Shown: piece after piece, positions 51,093 to 60,304 of the stretch
How positions within the stretch are numbered: the first letter of the stretch is position 1
Layout of the letters: every line of letters starts with the position of its first letter
Assembly: GCF_009905605.1 (NCBI RefSeq)
Contig: NZ_JAAAKZ010000002.1
Coordinates: 124,001-188,000 of the forward strand
Source of the DNA: Runella sp. CRIBMP
GTDB taxonomy: Bacteria > Bacteroidota > Bacteroidia > Cytophagales > Spirosomataceae
DNA length: 64,000 nt
Direction of reading: 5' to 3'
Notes under the pieces: generated by a model
Told to the model about the DNA's origin: nothing
Databases searched by the model: none
What the model saw: the letters and a program-made list of their open reading frames with translations, nothing else
Made by a program: the position numbers and the translations under genes

Positions 51093-52757
51093 ATGAAAAA
51101 AATACTCGTATCACTCTTAGTCAGCCAGTCACTATATACCTTTCTTTCCCAAGATGTTTTGGCCCAAAAACCAACGGGCGAGATTGACAGTCAGACGTTT
51201 GAAATTGAAAAAAAGAAAAAAATTGAATTGCCACCGGCCAACCGCCTGTACAATAAATTGCAGCCGTTTACCAACGAGGACGACGACCGAAAGTTAAATT
51301 ATGAATTTCGAGCTCCCAAACTTACCCTTGGTGCCCCAAAGATGACCCCCAATGTGTTGCCCGTCAACGGAAATGAGAAACCCGAAGAAGACGGTAACCT
51401 GCAAAATTATGTAAAACTCGGCGGGGGCAATTATGGTAAGGTGTACGGCGAAGGATTCATGGGGGGGCAAACCGAAGACCTTGGGTATGATGTTCATTTT
51501 AAACATCTTTCCAATCAAACGGGGCCCGTAGACGGGAAAAATTCGGCCAATAGTGAAAACCGCTTGAAAATCAACGGCCAGTATTTGGGCAGTACATTTA
51601 AGTTGGGGGGGACGCTTTTTTATGACCGCGACAATTATTATTTCTACGCCAACCGCAACCAGCCCAACGCCGAAGTTCAAAAGGCAAACATTCGCCAAAC
51701 GCTCAACACCTTTGGTCTTCAGGTAGGATTTGAAAATATTGACAACAACAAATTCATTGACTACGCGCTCAAAACCTCTTTGTATCGTTTGAGCGACCGC
51801 TACAATGCGGGCGAAACCGACTGGGGAACCAATTTCTCGGGTTCGATTCCGATTACCGAAAATATATTTGCGCTGCTGAACGCCGATGCCTTTGTTTCAC
51901 AGCGGGTCGATGCCGAAACTTTTAAGCGCAACTTGTTCAGCATCAAGCCTGCGTTCAAATTTGCTTATAATGCGTTCACGGTAACGGCGGCATTCAAAGC
52001 CGTCAACGAAACTGACGATCGCCTTAAAATAAACCGTACCGTTGGATTCCCGCAGTTGGAAGTGGATGCTGTTCCTTTTAACGGAGTTCATATTTTTGCG
52101 GGTTACGGGGGAGATATGAGCCGTAACACGCTCCGCTCATTATTGGGCGAAAACCGCTGGTTAGCCCCCAATGTGACCATTGCCAATACCGAACGAAGCC
52201 GAGACATCTACGGCGGGTTAAAAGGAGAAGTGGGACCCTCGTTTCAATTTGAGGGGAAAGTATCATACGCATTGTTTAAGAATTTTTACGGATTTAACAA
52301 TGATTGGCTAGATTCGACCAAGTTTGCCGTCGTGTATGATGCCGATTATATCAACGTGCTGACGGTTTCGGCCCAGGTAGGCTACCAATACCAAAACATT
52401 GTTCGTTCTACCTTGCGCGGTGATTTTTATGATTACGGAGTCAAACGCCTCGAACAGCCTTGGGGGCGTCCAACGACCACGGTCACGTGGAATAACCACT
52501 TTGTTTTCAGCAAAAAAATGTTCGCGACCATCGACGCCTATTATATCGGCGGAATCAAAAATCGGAACTTTCTGACGGGAAAAACCGTAGCCTTGAAACC
52601 CATTGTAGATTTGAATTTGAAGGTGGATTATCTGCTGACGCGCAACTTTTCTATCTTTGCCTCGGTCAACAATTTGCTGGGCAAAAGCTACGAGCGGTAT
52701 TTGTATTATCCGCAACAGGGCCTTAATTTCTTAGCTGGATTATCGCTCCAGTTCTAA
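51093..52757 (+). CDS. Outer-membrane beta-barrel protein without plug (TonB-receptor-like barrel)
   Basis: 554 residues with a signal peptide (MKKILVSLLVSQSLYTFLSQ). After a Lys/Pro-rich N-terminal segment (residues 30-110), the chain alternates strands rich in Tyr, Phe and Asn (YVKLGGGNYGKVYGEG, FKLGGTLFYDRDNYYFYANR) and ends AGLSLQF, a terminal aromatic typical of barrel insertion signals. No TonB box or plug is recognisable, so it is more likely a channel or anchor than a TonB-dependent transporter. Downstream of the TPR protein, it probably works with it at the outer membrane. Confidence 0.82.
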   Translation: MKKILVSLLVSQSLYTFLSQDVLAQKPTGEIDSQTFEIEKKKKIELPPANRLYNKLQPFTNEDDDRKLNYEFRAPKLTLGAPKMTPNVLPVNGNEKPEEDGNLQNYVKLGGGNYGKVYGEGFMGGQTEDLGYDVHFKHLSNQTGPVDGKNSANSENRLKINGQYLGSTFKLGGTLFYDRDNYYFYANRNQPNAEVQKANIRQTLNTFGLQVGFENIDNNKFIDYALKTSLYRLSDRYNAGETDWGTNFSGSIPITENIFALLNADAFVSQRVDAETFKRNLFSIKPAFKFAYNAFTVTAAFKAVNETDDRLKINRTVGFPQLEVDAVPFNGVHIFAGYGGDMSRNTLRSLLGENRWLAPNVTIANTERSRDIYGGLKGEVGPSFQFEGKVSYALFKNFYGFNNDWLDSTKFAVVYDADYINVLTVSAQVGYQYQNIVRSTLRGDFYDYGVKRLEQPWGRPTTTVTWNNHFVFSKKMFATIDAYYIGGIKNRNFLTGKTVALKPIVDLNLKVDYLLTRNFSIFASVNNLLGKSYERYLYYPQQGLNFLAGLSLQF

Positions 52758-52833
52758 ATAAAAAAACTTTTGCAGAAGCAGATGCGTCAGAGCGTTCTAT
52801 AAGAAGCAATTAGCCATCTTTTTCTTTTAATTT

Positions 52834-52871
52834 AAAAAGCAATCGTCTTCGGACTGTTGCTTTTTTTTTTT
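52834..52871 (+). terminator. Terminator after barrel gene
   Basis: AAAAAGCAAT...TTGCTTTTT hairpin with a T run of ten or more; it lies before the start at 52913. Confidence 0.8.
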
Positions 52872-52912
52872 TGAATGTGTACCTTAGTACCCAATTCCCC
52901 ATAAACGGTTTG

Positions 52913-54034
52913 ATGAAAGATATGATATCGGTATTGGATTATACCCGAAAATTACTTTTCGAACACGACTGTGTTGTTCTGCCTGACCTAGGCGGGTTTT
53001 TAGTGTATTTCAGCCACGCTTTTTACAGCGAGCAAAATGCACTTTACCACGCACCCCAAAAAAGGGTAGCCTTCAATGAAGCGCTCAAATTGGACGATGG
53101 ATTATTGGCGCACTACCTGACCATCAATGAGCAAATCTCCCGTGAAGAAGCACAGAAACGAATTCGGAAATTTGTAGAAGACATCAAACAGTCCATTCAG
53201 GAGAATGGTAGTTTTATGTTGGAGGGCATTGGAAGTCTGGCCAATAATGAGGAAGGTAAACTACAATTTGAGCCGTTGCCCTTGGTTAATTTCTACGCCG
53301 AGAGCTATGGTTTGAAATCCGTCCATGTCAATCAGGTAGACCCCGCATTGAAAATTGCCGAAACTGCGGATGCATACAACTGGACCGAGACGGACCGTGC
53401 GGCTAAGGAGTTGACGTATGAGTTACCCCGTCGTCGTCGCTCCCGCGTCGGAATGTACATTGGAGGTCTTTTGATTGCTGGTTGCGCGATGGTAGCGGGA
53501 ATTACCCAGTTGCCTTCCGAAAGTTTAAAGTCAAGCCTCAATCCTTTTGACCTTGTACCTGCCGTGAAAGCTTGGTTTGCGACTGATATTAAATCTAACA
53601 GTGTTAAAAAACAGTATTCAGTCCCAAAAGAGACATCGGCTTTACCCGTTGAAAATGAGGCTGTAACGGCTGAAGAGTCGGCACCTGCCGTAGCAGTTAA
53701 GCCCATAGCAGTTAAAGAAATCGTTGCCGTAAAAAAAGAAGTTGTCGAAAAGCCAATCACCGAAGAACCCGCACCAATTTCTTACAAATCGGATGAGAAA
53801 TCTGACTTTTTGGTGATTGCAGGTGGATTTTCAAATATTGAAAACGCCCGTAAACTTGAGAAAAAATTGCGACGGAACGGATACGAGAACGCGCACATTC
53901 TCAACCCTGAACCCATCGAGGGGAAATTAATCATTGTGGCCGCGATTGGGTGTGAGAATTCTAAAAAAGCAAAATCACAGTTAGCCCGTGTAAGTTTCCT
54001 TTCTGGAGCCAATGCTTACGTATTTCGTCAATAA
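52913..54034 (+). CDS. HU/CCDC81-like domain protein with membrane helix and SPOR domain
   Basis: About 373 residues from the ATG at 52913 (52922 also possible); earlier frames would start in the terminator T-tract. Residues 1-140 resemble the paired HU-CCDC81-type domains of Bacteroidota (YTRKLLFEHDCVVLPDLGGF; KFVEDIKQSIQENGSFMLEGIG). One membrane helix is near 178-197 after a basic RRRRSR stop. A Val/Ala/Glu/Pro linker and a C-terminal SPOR domain (about 295-373, FLVIAGGFSNIENARKLEKKL) follow. SPOR domains bind denuded septal peptidoglycan, so it probably localises at the division site with a cytosolic DNA- or filament-binding head. Confidence 0.87.
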   Translation: MKDMISVLDYTRKLLFEHDCVVLPDLGGFLVYFSHAFYSEQNALYHAPQKRVAFNEALKLDDGLLAHYLTINEQISREEAQKRIRKFVEDIKQSIQENGSFMLEGIGSLANNEEGKLQFEPLPLVNFYAESYGLKSVHVNQVDPALKIAETADAYNWTETDRAAKELTYELPRRRRSRVGMYIGGLLIAGCAMVAGITQLPSESLKSSLNPFDLVPAVKAWFATDIKSNSVKKQYSVPKETSALPVENEAVTAEESAPAVAVKPIAVKEIVAVKKEVVEKPITEEPAPISYKSDEKSDFLVIAGGFSNIENARKLEKKLRRNGYENAHILNPEPIEGKLIIVAAIGCENSKKAKSQLARVSFLSGANAYVFRQ

Positions 54035-54058
54035 AGAATCATACTAATCGAAAATAGT

Positions 54059-54086
54059 AAAGGGGGCTAATTGCCCCTTTTTTTTT
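54059..54086 (+). terminator. Terminator after the SPOR-protein gene
   Basis: AAAGGGGGC-taatt-GCCCCTTT hairpin with one bulge and a run of about nine Ts. Confidence 0.82.
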
Positions 54087-54147
54087 GTCAGTATACAAAT
54101 TCCCTTTATTTTGCGTTAATTAGACAAAATCAATCAAAGAATTACCA

Positions 54148-55074
54148 ATGCTAGTGACCAGCCCCCAAGATCGCGAACACCAAATGGTTGCCTTTGCCGG
54201 CTCAACAATCGTAACGTCGGTGCTGTTTGTGACTTTATTTTTTGTAAAATTATACCAAACCATTCCTAAAGTAGAAACCATTGAATACGTAGAAGTAAAC
54301 TTTGGAACCGACGCGGCAGGCTACGGAAAAGTTCAAACGTATAACAAAGCCAGTGATTCACCCCGGGCAGAAGATGTCAAAAAATCGGACGATACCCCCA
54401 AAGTGAAGGCAACGCCTACGCCCAAAGTGACGCCTCCACCCGTAACCAAAGTAGAAACGCCTAAGCCCGTCAAGACGGCCCCCGTCAAACCTCCTGTAAC
54501 GAGTAAGGTAGAAAGTCCAGTTGAAGTAAAGGAAGAAACCAAACCTGTTAAATCCGAATCTAAAGCAACAACTCCCGCGCCAGTTACCCCCGAAAAGCCC
54601 GCTCCTGAACCTAAAAAAGTGGATGAGAACGCGCTATTTAAAAAGTCATCAGGGAGTGGAAAAGGCAGCAACGGAACCACGGGAACCGCTTCGGGCACGG
54701 GGGGGAATAACAATGGCGACAAACCAGGAACCGTAGGAGATCAAGGAAACCCCAACGGGAAAATTGACGCCAAAAGTTTGTACGGTAAGCCAGGCGGCTC
54801 AGCAACGGGATTGGCGCTAAACGTTTCAGGCTGGGGGATGGGGGCGCGACCGCAGGTGAAAGATGATTCAGACGAATCGGGCCGCATTGTTTTTGAAATA
54901 ACCGTTGACGATACGGGTGACATTGTAAACGTACGGGTTAAAGAATCGACGGTGAGCCAATCCATTGTCGACCTATACAAACGGGCGGTAAGTAGAATGA
55001 AACTCGTACCAAAATCGGAAAATGTACCACCGACCTCCAAAGGCACGATTACGTTCAACATCAAATCTCGATAA
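54148..55074 (+). CDS. TonB-family energy-transducing protein
   Basis: 308 residues. Membrane helix at 15-37 after a short cytosolic segment; Pro/Lys/Val/Thr-rich spacer at about 70-155 (KVTPPPVTKVETPKPVKT), the rigid arm crossing the periplasm; Gly/Asn/Ser-rich stretch at 168-205; and a C-terminal TonB-like domain at about 235-308 (GRIVFEITVDDTGDIVNVRV). It would energise outer-membrane transport using the proton gradient together with ExbBD, which are not adjacent here. TonB next to folC is a frequent order in this group. A terminator hairpin lies after it. Confidence 0.9.
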   Translation: MLVTSPQDREHQMVAFAGSTIVTSVLFVTLFFVKLYQTIPKVETIEYVEVNFGTDAAGYGKVQTYNKASDSPRAEDVKKSDDTPKVKATPTPKVTPPPVTKVETPKPVKTAPVKPPVTSKVESPVEVKEETKPVKSESKATTPAPVTPEKPAPEPKKVDENALFKKSSGSGKGSNGTTGTASGTGGNNNGDKPGTVGDQGNPNGKIDAKSLYGKPGGSATGLALNVSGWGMGARPQVKDDSDESGRIVFEITVDDTGDIVNVRVKESTVSQSIVDLYKRAVSRMKLVPKSENVPPTSKGTITFNIKSR

Positions 55075-55110
55075 GGATTAGATTTCGTAAAATAATTTAA
55101 AACATTGCGC

Positions 55111-55147
55111 AAAGCGTCAGGAAGTTAATTCTTGACGCTTTATTTTT
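55111..55147 (+). terminator. Terminator between tonB-like gene and folC, overlapping a folC -7 element
   Basis: AAAGCGTCA and TGACGCTTT form a 9-bp stem; the T-rich tail includes TATTTTTG (55141-55148), a TAnnTTTG match that could be the folC -7 element. No clear -33 box is seen. Confidence 0.65.
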
Positions 55148-55172
55148 GCCTTTATTTCATTTAAAATCGGTC

Positions 55173-56471
55173 ATGAACTATTCTGAAACCATTGCGTATT
55201 TGTACGAGAAATTGCCCGTTTTTCACCGCGTAGGAGCCGCTGCGATGAAACCAGGGTTAGGTAACATTATGGCTCTTTGCGAGGCGTTAGGAAGCCCCCA
55301 AACGCGGTTTAAAAGCATTCACGTTGGCGGTACCAACGGGAAAGGGAGTACCTCTCATCTGTTGGCGGCCATTCTCCAATCCGCGGGGTATAACGTAGGC
55401 CTGCATACGTCACCGCATTTAAAATCCTATACTGAACGTTTTAAGATAAATGGCCAGCCGTGCCAAGAAAGGGTAGTGGTCGACTTTGTCGAAAAGCATA
55501 AGAGCCTCATCGAAAGGGTTGAGCCGTCTTTTTTTGAAATTAGTGTAGCTTTGGCGTTTGATTATTTTGCCCAGCAAAACGTTGATATTGCCATCATTGA
55601 AGTCGGTTTGGGGGGGCGTTTGGACTCCACAAACATTATTTCCCCGCTTTTGTCTGTCATTACCAACATCAGTTTTGATCATACTGACTTGTTAGGAGAT
55701 ACCCTTGAAAAAATTGCCTTTGAAAAAGCGGGAATTATTAAGGCTGATACCCCCGTCGTCATTTCGGAAACCCAGCCCGAAACGGCCCCCGTTTTTATTC
55801 AAAAAGCCGAGGAATTGAACGCTCCGATTTTTTTCGCTGATCAACAGTACCATGTCAACACCCTTTCGGTAGAAAAAGGTAAACGTATCGTAACGATAGA
55901 AAGTAAAAAAGAGGCCTCCTTGCCAGCAAATACAATAACGCTGGATTTGGTCGGGAACTATCAGCTTAAAAATGTGGCGGGGGTTTGGCAAAGTGTTGAA
56001 TTATTAAATCAACAAGGCTTTTATATTCCATTGGATGCGGTAAAATCAGGAATGGCGCATTGTACAACCCTTACCTCGTTTAAAGGGCGTTGGCAAGTGT
56101 TGAGTGAATCGCCGATGACCGTTGCCGATGTTGCCCACAATTATGGCGGATTGAGCGAAACCATTAACCAAATCAAAAGATACGATTTCGACCAACTCCA
56201 CTTTATTCTGGGATTTGTCAAAGACAAAGACGTAAAAGGGGTTTTGGGGCTTTTTCCGACAAATGCCCATTTCTATTTTTGCAGCTTTGATTCACCAAGG
56301 GCGTTGCCTTCAAGTGAATTAGTCTATATAGCAGATAAAGTTGGTTTAAAAGGTGGTATATATAGAGATGTAAACGAGGCATTGAGCGCAGCCCGACAAA
56401 AAGCCACCTCTAATGATTTTATTTACGTTGGGGGTAGTACTTTTGTGGTTTCTGAACTGTCTGAGATTTGA
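55173..56471 (+). CDS. folC: Bifunctional dihydrofolate/folylpolyglutamate synthase
   Basis: 432 residues from the ATG at 55173. ATP-binding P-loop VGGTNGKGSTSHLL at 51-64; then HTSPHLKSYTERFKING, and DIAIIEVGLGGRLDSTN, all FolC signatures of the Mur-ligase superfamily. It adds glutamate to (dihydro)folate. The C-terminal ligase domain (SFKGRWQVL, TVADVAHNYGG, ILGFVKDKDVKG) is complete. The trmB start lies a few dozen bases downstream. Confidence 0.95.
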   Translation: MNYSETIAYLYEKLPVFHRVGAAAMKPGLGNIMALCEALGSPQTRFKSIHVGGTNGKGSTSHLLAAILQSAGYNVGLHTSPHLKSYTERFKINGQPCQERVVVDFVEKHKSLIERVEPSFFEISVALAFDYFAQQNVDIAIIEVGLGGRLDSTNIISPLLSVITNISFDHTDLLGDTLEKIAFEKAGIIKADTPVVISETQPETAPVFIQKAEELNAPIFFADQQYHVNTLSVEKGKRIVTIESKKEASLPANTITLDLVGNYQLKNVAGVWQSVELLNQQGFYIPLDAVKSGMAHCTTLTSFKGRWQVLSESPMTVADVAHNYGGLSETINQIKRYDFDQLHFILGFVKDKDVKGVLGLFPTNAHFYFCSFDSPRALPSSELVYIADKVGLKGGIYRDVNEALSAARQKATSNDFIYVGGSTFVVSELSEI

Positions 56472-56514
56472 ATATTCTGTACCTAATTACTGTCTTATCA
56501 AAATTATTAAAACC

Positions 56515-57171
56515 TTGAGCCGTAAGAAACTGATTAAATTTGCGAGTAATGCGCTGGCAGACAATGTATTAGAGGTTGGTAAACCTCTCTACGAAACCAT
56601 CAAAGGAAAGTGGAACGAAAGTTACTTTTTGAACACAAATCCCATCGTTCTTGAACTTGCCTGCGGAAAAGGGGAGTATTCGGTTGGATTAGCGCAAGTA
56701 TATCCCAATTTGAATTTTATTGGCATTGATGTCAAAGGTGACCGACTGGCGGCGGGTAGTCAGCAGGCCACACTGCTTGGTTTGACCAACGTGGCGTTTC
56801 TCCGGGCGAACATTGAGTTTCTTCAAAACTTTTTTGAAGAAGGGGAAGTCTCTGAAATCTGGATTACTTTCCCCGACCCATTCAATCTCAAAAAACGGGT
56901 TCGGCGGCGATTAACCCATCCGCATTTTCTGGAAAAATACCGTGCTGTGATGCAGAAAGAAGGTTTGTTGCATTTAAAAACCGACAATCGTGAGTTGTTT
57001 GATTTCACATTAGAAGAACTTACGCAGTTTGGGGTGAAGGATTTAGAAGCTACTTTTGACCTCTACCAATCTGAAATGCATGATGATCACCATGGAATTA
57101 AGACACGTTTTGAGCAAATTTTTACCGAAAAAGGGTTTCCTGTTCACTATCTAAGGGGGCGTTTTTTATAA
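56515..57171 (+). CDS. trmB: tRNA (guanine-N7)-methyltransferase
   Basis: 218 residues starting at TTG 56515 (MSRKKLIKFASNAL when initiated). That start matches the family's usual N-terminus, whereas upstream in-frame ATG 56413 would overlap folC and add a hydrophobic stretch. SAM motif VLELACGKGEYSVGLA; the TrmB signature IWITFPDPFNLKKRVRRRL with the Asp/Asn pocket; C-terminal HHGIKTRFEQIF. It methylates G46 of tRNA. Ends at a hairpin terminator shared with convergent gapA. Confidence 0.94.
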   Translation: MSRKKLIKFASNALADNVLEVGKPLYETIKGKWNESYFLNTNPIVLELACGKGEYSVGLAQVYPNLNFIGIDVKGDRLAAGSQQATLLGLTNVAFLRANIEFLQNFFEEGEVSEIWITFPDPFNLKKRVRRRLTHPHFLEKYRAVMQKEGLLHLKTDNRELFDFTLEELTQFGVKDLEATFDLYQSEMHDDHHGIKTRFEQIFTEKGFPVHYLRGRFL

Positions 57172-57282
57172 CACAAGTTTTAAAATGAATAAATATTCAA
57201 AAATGAATTATTTTTCATCTTAAAACTTAAGTGTCTAATTGTCAGAAATTTAACAATAATTATAATGAGAGGGGAGTAATAG

Positions 57283-57310
57283 AAAAAGGCACTAGAGATA
57301 GTGCCTTTTT
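57283..57310. terminator. Bidirectional terminator between trmB and gapA
   Basis: AAAAAGGCACTA and TAGTGCCTTTTT, perfect 12-bp stem with a four-base loop. Confidence 0.88.
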
Positions 57311-57345
57311 CGGTATCAATAGCTTAAATTATCACTCAGTTTTAC

Positions 57346-58359
57346 TTATTTCGAGATTAACTGTGCAAAGTATTTAACGGTACGAACGAGTTGGCTTACA
57401 TAGCTCATTTCGTTATCGTACCAGCTTACAGTTTTTACCAATTGCTTATCGCCAACATTGATTACTTTCGTTTGTGTAGCATCGAATAGGCTTCCGAATG
57501 AAGTTCCGATGATGTCGCTGCTTACGATTTCGTCTTCATTATATCCAAAGCTTTCGTTACTTGCTGCTTTCATGGTGGCATTAACTTCTTCGGTCGTTAC
57601 TTTTTTATTTAAAATAACGGTTAATTCGGTTAAACTTCCAGTGATAACAGGTATACGCTGAGCGCCGCCGTCTAATTTGCCTTTTAGTTCGGGCAATACT
57701 AATCCGATTGCTTTAGCTGCACCAGTGCTATTAGGAACGATGTTTGAGGCTGCAGCTCTTGCACGTCTTAAGTCACCTTTAGCGTGAGGAGCATCAAGTG
57801 TATTTTGATCGTTTGTATAGGCGTGTACGGTAGTCATGCTTCCTATTTCGATACCAAAAGCGTCGTTAAGGGCTTTGGCCATTGGTGCAAGACAGTTTGT
57901 GGTACAACTTGCGCAGCTGATGATGGTTTCGCTGCCATCAAGAATGCTGTGGTTTACGTTAAAAACAACCGTTTTTAAATCGCCAGTTGCAGGGGCGCTG
58001 ATAACGACTCTTTTGGCACCTGCGGTAATGTGAGCTGCTGCTTTATCTTTATCGGTAAAAAAACCTGTACATTCTAATACAACATCTACTTCATGAGCAC
58101 CCCAAGGAATTTCTGCAGGGTTTTTTTGTGCATAGATGCGTACTTCGTCGCCATTTACAACAATACTATTATCGGTTGAGGTTACCTCTTCGTTGAATCT
58201 TCCCTGTGCAGTGTCGTATTTTAGAAGATGAGCCAATACAGATGGACTCGTCAAATCGTTTATGGCTACTACATCAATGTCTGGCATGTTATAAATTTGG
58301 CGATAAGCAAGTCTACCAATTCGTCCGAAACCATTGATGGCTACTTTTACTTTTGTCAT
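57346..58359 (-). CDS. gapA: Glyceraldehyde-3-phosphate dehydrogenase
   Basis: 337 residues. Glycolytic oxidation of glyceraldehyde-3-phosphate with NAD. Rossmann NGFGRIGR at 9-16; catalytic Cys152 in [13 protein letters not shown]; His179 in [11 protein letters not shown]-terminal [14 protein letters not shown]. All residues are present. The leader contains a TAnnTTTG-type box (58403-58410). It is divergent from dapD across a long AT-rich region with repeated TTTAGTA/TACTAAA motifs. Codon composition is more AT-rich than most neighbours. Confidence 0.97.
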   Translation of the reverse strand: MTKVKVAINGFGRIGRLAYRQIYNMPDIDVVAINDLTSPSVLAHLLKYDTAQGRFNEEVTSTDNSIVVNGDEVRIYAQKNPAEIPWGAHEVDVVLECTGFFTDKDKAAAHITAGAKRVVISAPATGDLKTVVFNVNHSILDGSETIISCASCTTNCLAPMAKALNDAFGIEIGSMTTVHAYTNDQNTLDAPHAKGDLRRARAAASNIVPNSTGAAKAIGLVLPELKGKLDGGAQRIPVITGSLTELTVILNKKVTTEEVNATMKAASNESFGYNEDEIVSSDIIGTSFGSLFDATQTKVINVGDKQLVKTVSWYDNEMSYVSQLVRTVKYFAQLISK

Positions 58360-58402
58360 GGGTATTTTTTGGTGGTTTAATGGAACATCATTAATTCATT
58401 GG

Positions 58403-58410
58403 CAAAGATA
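58403..58410 (-). promoter_or_regulatory. gapA -7 element
   Basis: TATCTTTG on the minus strand matches TAnnTTTG; transcription would start about 35-40 bases before the ATG. A good -33 box is not visible. Confidence 0.5.
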
Positions 58411-58487
58411 CTATATATTTTTTATTTATAGCAGGCATACATTTCCATTGTTTTTTTAGCAAAATTCGATCACTTGGTTAGTGTTAT

Positions 58488-58637
58488 TAGTATTTATTAC
58501 TAATTAATGTTAGTATATTTAGTAAATATACAGTTATAATGCTAAAATATAAGGTAAAGTTTAGTAATTTATACTAAATACAAGCTAATGTATTTTCTAT
58601 TTACTAAATTGAAGCTAAAATGCTATTACTAAATAAT
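58488..58637. repeat. TTTAGTA/TACTAAA motif cluster in the gapA-dapD region
   Basis: Motifs include a perfect 17-bp palindrome at 58514-58530 (TATATTTA-G-TAAATATA), TTTAGTA at 58560 facing TACTAAA at 58572, TTTACTAAA at 58600, and TTACTAAAT near 58627. Part is a direct repeat: AAGCTAATG and AAGCTAAAATG, each followed by a CTATTACTAAAT-like segment. The whole 590-bp gap (58360-58950) is extremely AT-rich and holds no convincing gene. Confidence 0.55.
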
Positions 58638-58950
58638 ATCATAGATCAAAATAAACACTCAAGGCAATAAATACATCAAACACTACATCATTTGACAATA
58701 AATTAGTAATATTACATACAAAACAAATTTCACCCTAGTATATAGAAAATAGAGTAGGGGTATAACAACCCAAAATGAAACATAGAATCAAAAACAAACA
58801 AGGAAAACCATTCTATTACAATACCGAACATTATATACACTAATAATAATACATTTTATAGACTTAAATAAATTAAGCAAATAAATAAGTTTAAAATCCC
58901 TATAATCACATTATTAAATCAAAATAAATCAAGTTTTACTTTAACTACAA

Positions 58951-59763
58951 ATGAACGAAAAAGTACAAATAGAGGCCGCTTGGGACAATAGAGAACTCAC
59001 CAAAGAACCAGAAGTCATTCAAGCCATTGAGAATGTAATAGACGCATTGAACGAGGGCCTAATCAGAGTGGCAGAACCAACCAACGACGGATGGATTGTC
59101 AATGACTGGATAAAAAAAGCTATCCTACTTTATTTCCCTATCCGACAAATGGAACTAAAAGAAATAGGGATTTTTGAGTACCATGATAAAATGAAACTAA
59201 AGACTGGCTACAAAGCATCTGGAGTGAGGGTTGTTCCCCCAGCTGTAGCAAGACATGGAGCGTACTTAGCAAAAGGAGTTATACTAATGCCTTCATATGT
59301 TAATATTGGTGCCTACGTGGACGAAGGTACCATGGTTGATACTTGGGCTACAGTAGGAAGTTGTGCCCAAATAGGCAAACATGTACACCTCAGCGGTGGA
59401 GTTGGAATAGGGGGAGTCCTTGAACCCCCACAAGCAGCACCAGTTATCATTGAAGATGGTGCATTTATTGGTTCGCGCTGTATCGTAGTAGAAGGAGCAC
59501 ACATAGGTAAGCGGGCCGTACTAGGAGCCGGAGTCACGATTACTGGTAGCTCGAAAATCCTGGACGTGACAGGAGAGGAGGTCATTGAATATAAAGGATA
59601 CGTACCCAATGATTGCGTTGTTATTCCAGGAAGTTATCCAAAAACATTCCCAGCAGGGACATTTCAAGTACCATGTGCGCTCATTATCGGGAAAAGAAAA
59701 CCTAGTACTGATCTAAAAACATCACTAAATGATGCCCTACGAGAGAATAATGTAGCCGTTTAA
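58951..59763 (+). CDS. dapD: 2,3,4,5-tetrahydropyridine-2,6-dicarboxylate N-succinyltransferase
   Basis: 270 residues. Lysine/diaminopimelate biosynthesis: succinylates tetrahydrodipicolinate. It has the helical N-terminal region, then left-handed beta-helix hexapeptide repeats (NIGAYVDEGTMVDTWATVG, GAFIGSRCIVVEGAHIG, AVLGAGVTITGS). PPAVARHGAY and PGSYPKTFPAGTF are typical of DapD. Its length is standard. It is divergent from gapA and ends at a hairpin. Confidence 0.95.
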   Translation: MNEKVQIEAAWDNRELTKEPEVIQAIENVIDALNEGLIRVAEPTNDGWIVNDWIKKAILLYFPIRQMELKEIGIFEYHDKMKLKTGYKASGVRVVPPAVARHGAYLAKGVILMPSYVNIGAYVDEGTMVDTWATVGSCAQIGKHVHLSGGVGIGGVLEPPQAAPVIIEDGAFIGSRCIVVEGAHIGKRAVLGAGVTITGSSKILDVTGEEVIEYKGYVPNDCVVIPGSYPKTFPAGTFQVPCALIIGKRKPSTDLKTSLNDALRENNVAV

Positions 59764-59785
59764 GATAGGATAAATATTTAAAACG

Positions 59786-59816
59786 AAAAAGCCACTTCAA
59801 TCGAGTGGCTTTTTTA
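59786..59816 (+). terminator. Terminator after dapD
   Basis: AAAAAGCCACT and AGTGGCTTTTT, 11-bp stem, seven-base loop, T tract of six. Confidence 0.88.
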
Positions 59817-60181
59817 CGTGCTTCATTTACCCCATAAAATTACTGTCTTATCGGAAAAACCCGACATAAGCAAACCACAAATCTTCGAGCAAATCGGCTT
59901 CCTTCTTCACTATCATCCGCACTATCTGACCAAATATTGTGCTTCTCTGTTTGACTTATACAAATGTAACAAAAAGATATTGTAAACTCCAAATAATAAT
60001 GCGATTATTTACAGAAATTACATTGTTCAATTTACTTCTTAGGTAGAGGTGGCTATTATTCAAAAAATTTCATATGAAATGAGTTAACTAGTTAATTATC
60101 AATAATATAATCCGTTTACATAAATTTACACAAAGTATAAAAATGCAAACAATCGACAATTTACATACATAAACATTTGAC

Positions 60182-60266
60182 ACATTTGTAATCATATAAA
60201 TTTTTAATTGTAAACATTTGTAATCATATAAATTTTTAATTGTAAACATTTGTTATTAATGTAAAC
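60182..60266. repeat. 32-bp tandem repeat upstream of HTH gene
   Basis: Two full copies at 60182 and 60214, identical over 32 bases, and a third partial unit from 60246. Each repeat contains ATTGTAAACATTTG at its junction. Confidence 0.85.
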
Positions 60267-60304
60267 AATAATACCTTTGTAAAATCACTTTCAATGTTTA
60301 CAAT
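60207..60304. promoter_or_regulatory. Operator-like ATTGTAAACA copies around HTH gene promoter
   Basis: ATTGTAAACA at 60207-60216 and 60239-60248, the near copy AATGTAAACA at 60258-60267, and the inverted TGTTTACAAT at 60295-60304 touching the ATG at 60305. They bracket the promoter, so the HTH protein may autorepress. Confidence 0.65.
60249..60279 (+). promoter_or_regulatory. Promoter of HTH gene
   Basis: TTTG (60249-60252), 19 nt, TACCTTTG (60272-60279): both Bacteroidota boxes match exactly. One operator-like copy lies between them. Confidence 0.75.

Larger units (their letters stand above)
59764..60304. other. AT-rich regulatory region before HTH gene
   Basis: After the dapD terminator these 541 bases contain no convincing gene. 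The right half carries many TTTACA/TGTAAA-type motifs, a 32-bp tandem repeat, and a two-box promoter, described separately. Confidence 0.6.

Noticed and set aside
60182-60266. CRISPR array
   Set aside because: Repeats are adjacent without spacers, only two and a half copies, and no cas genes are seen.
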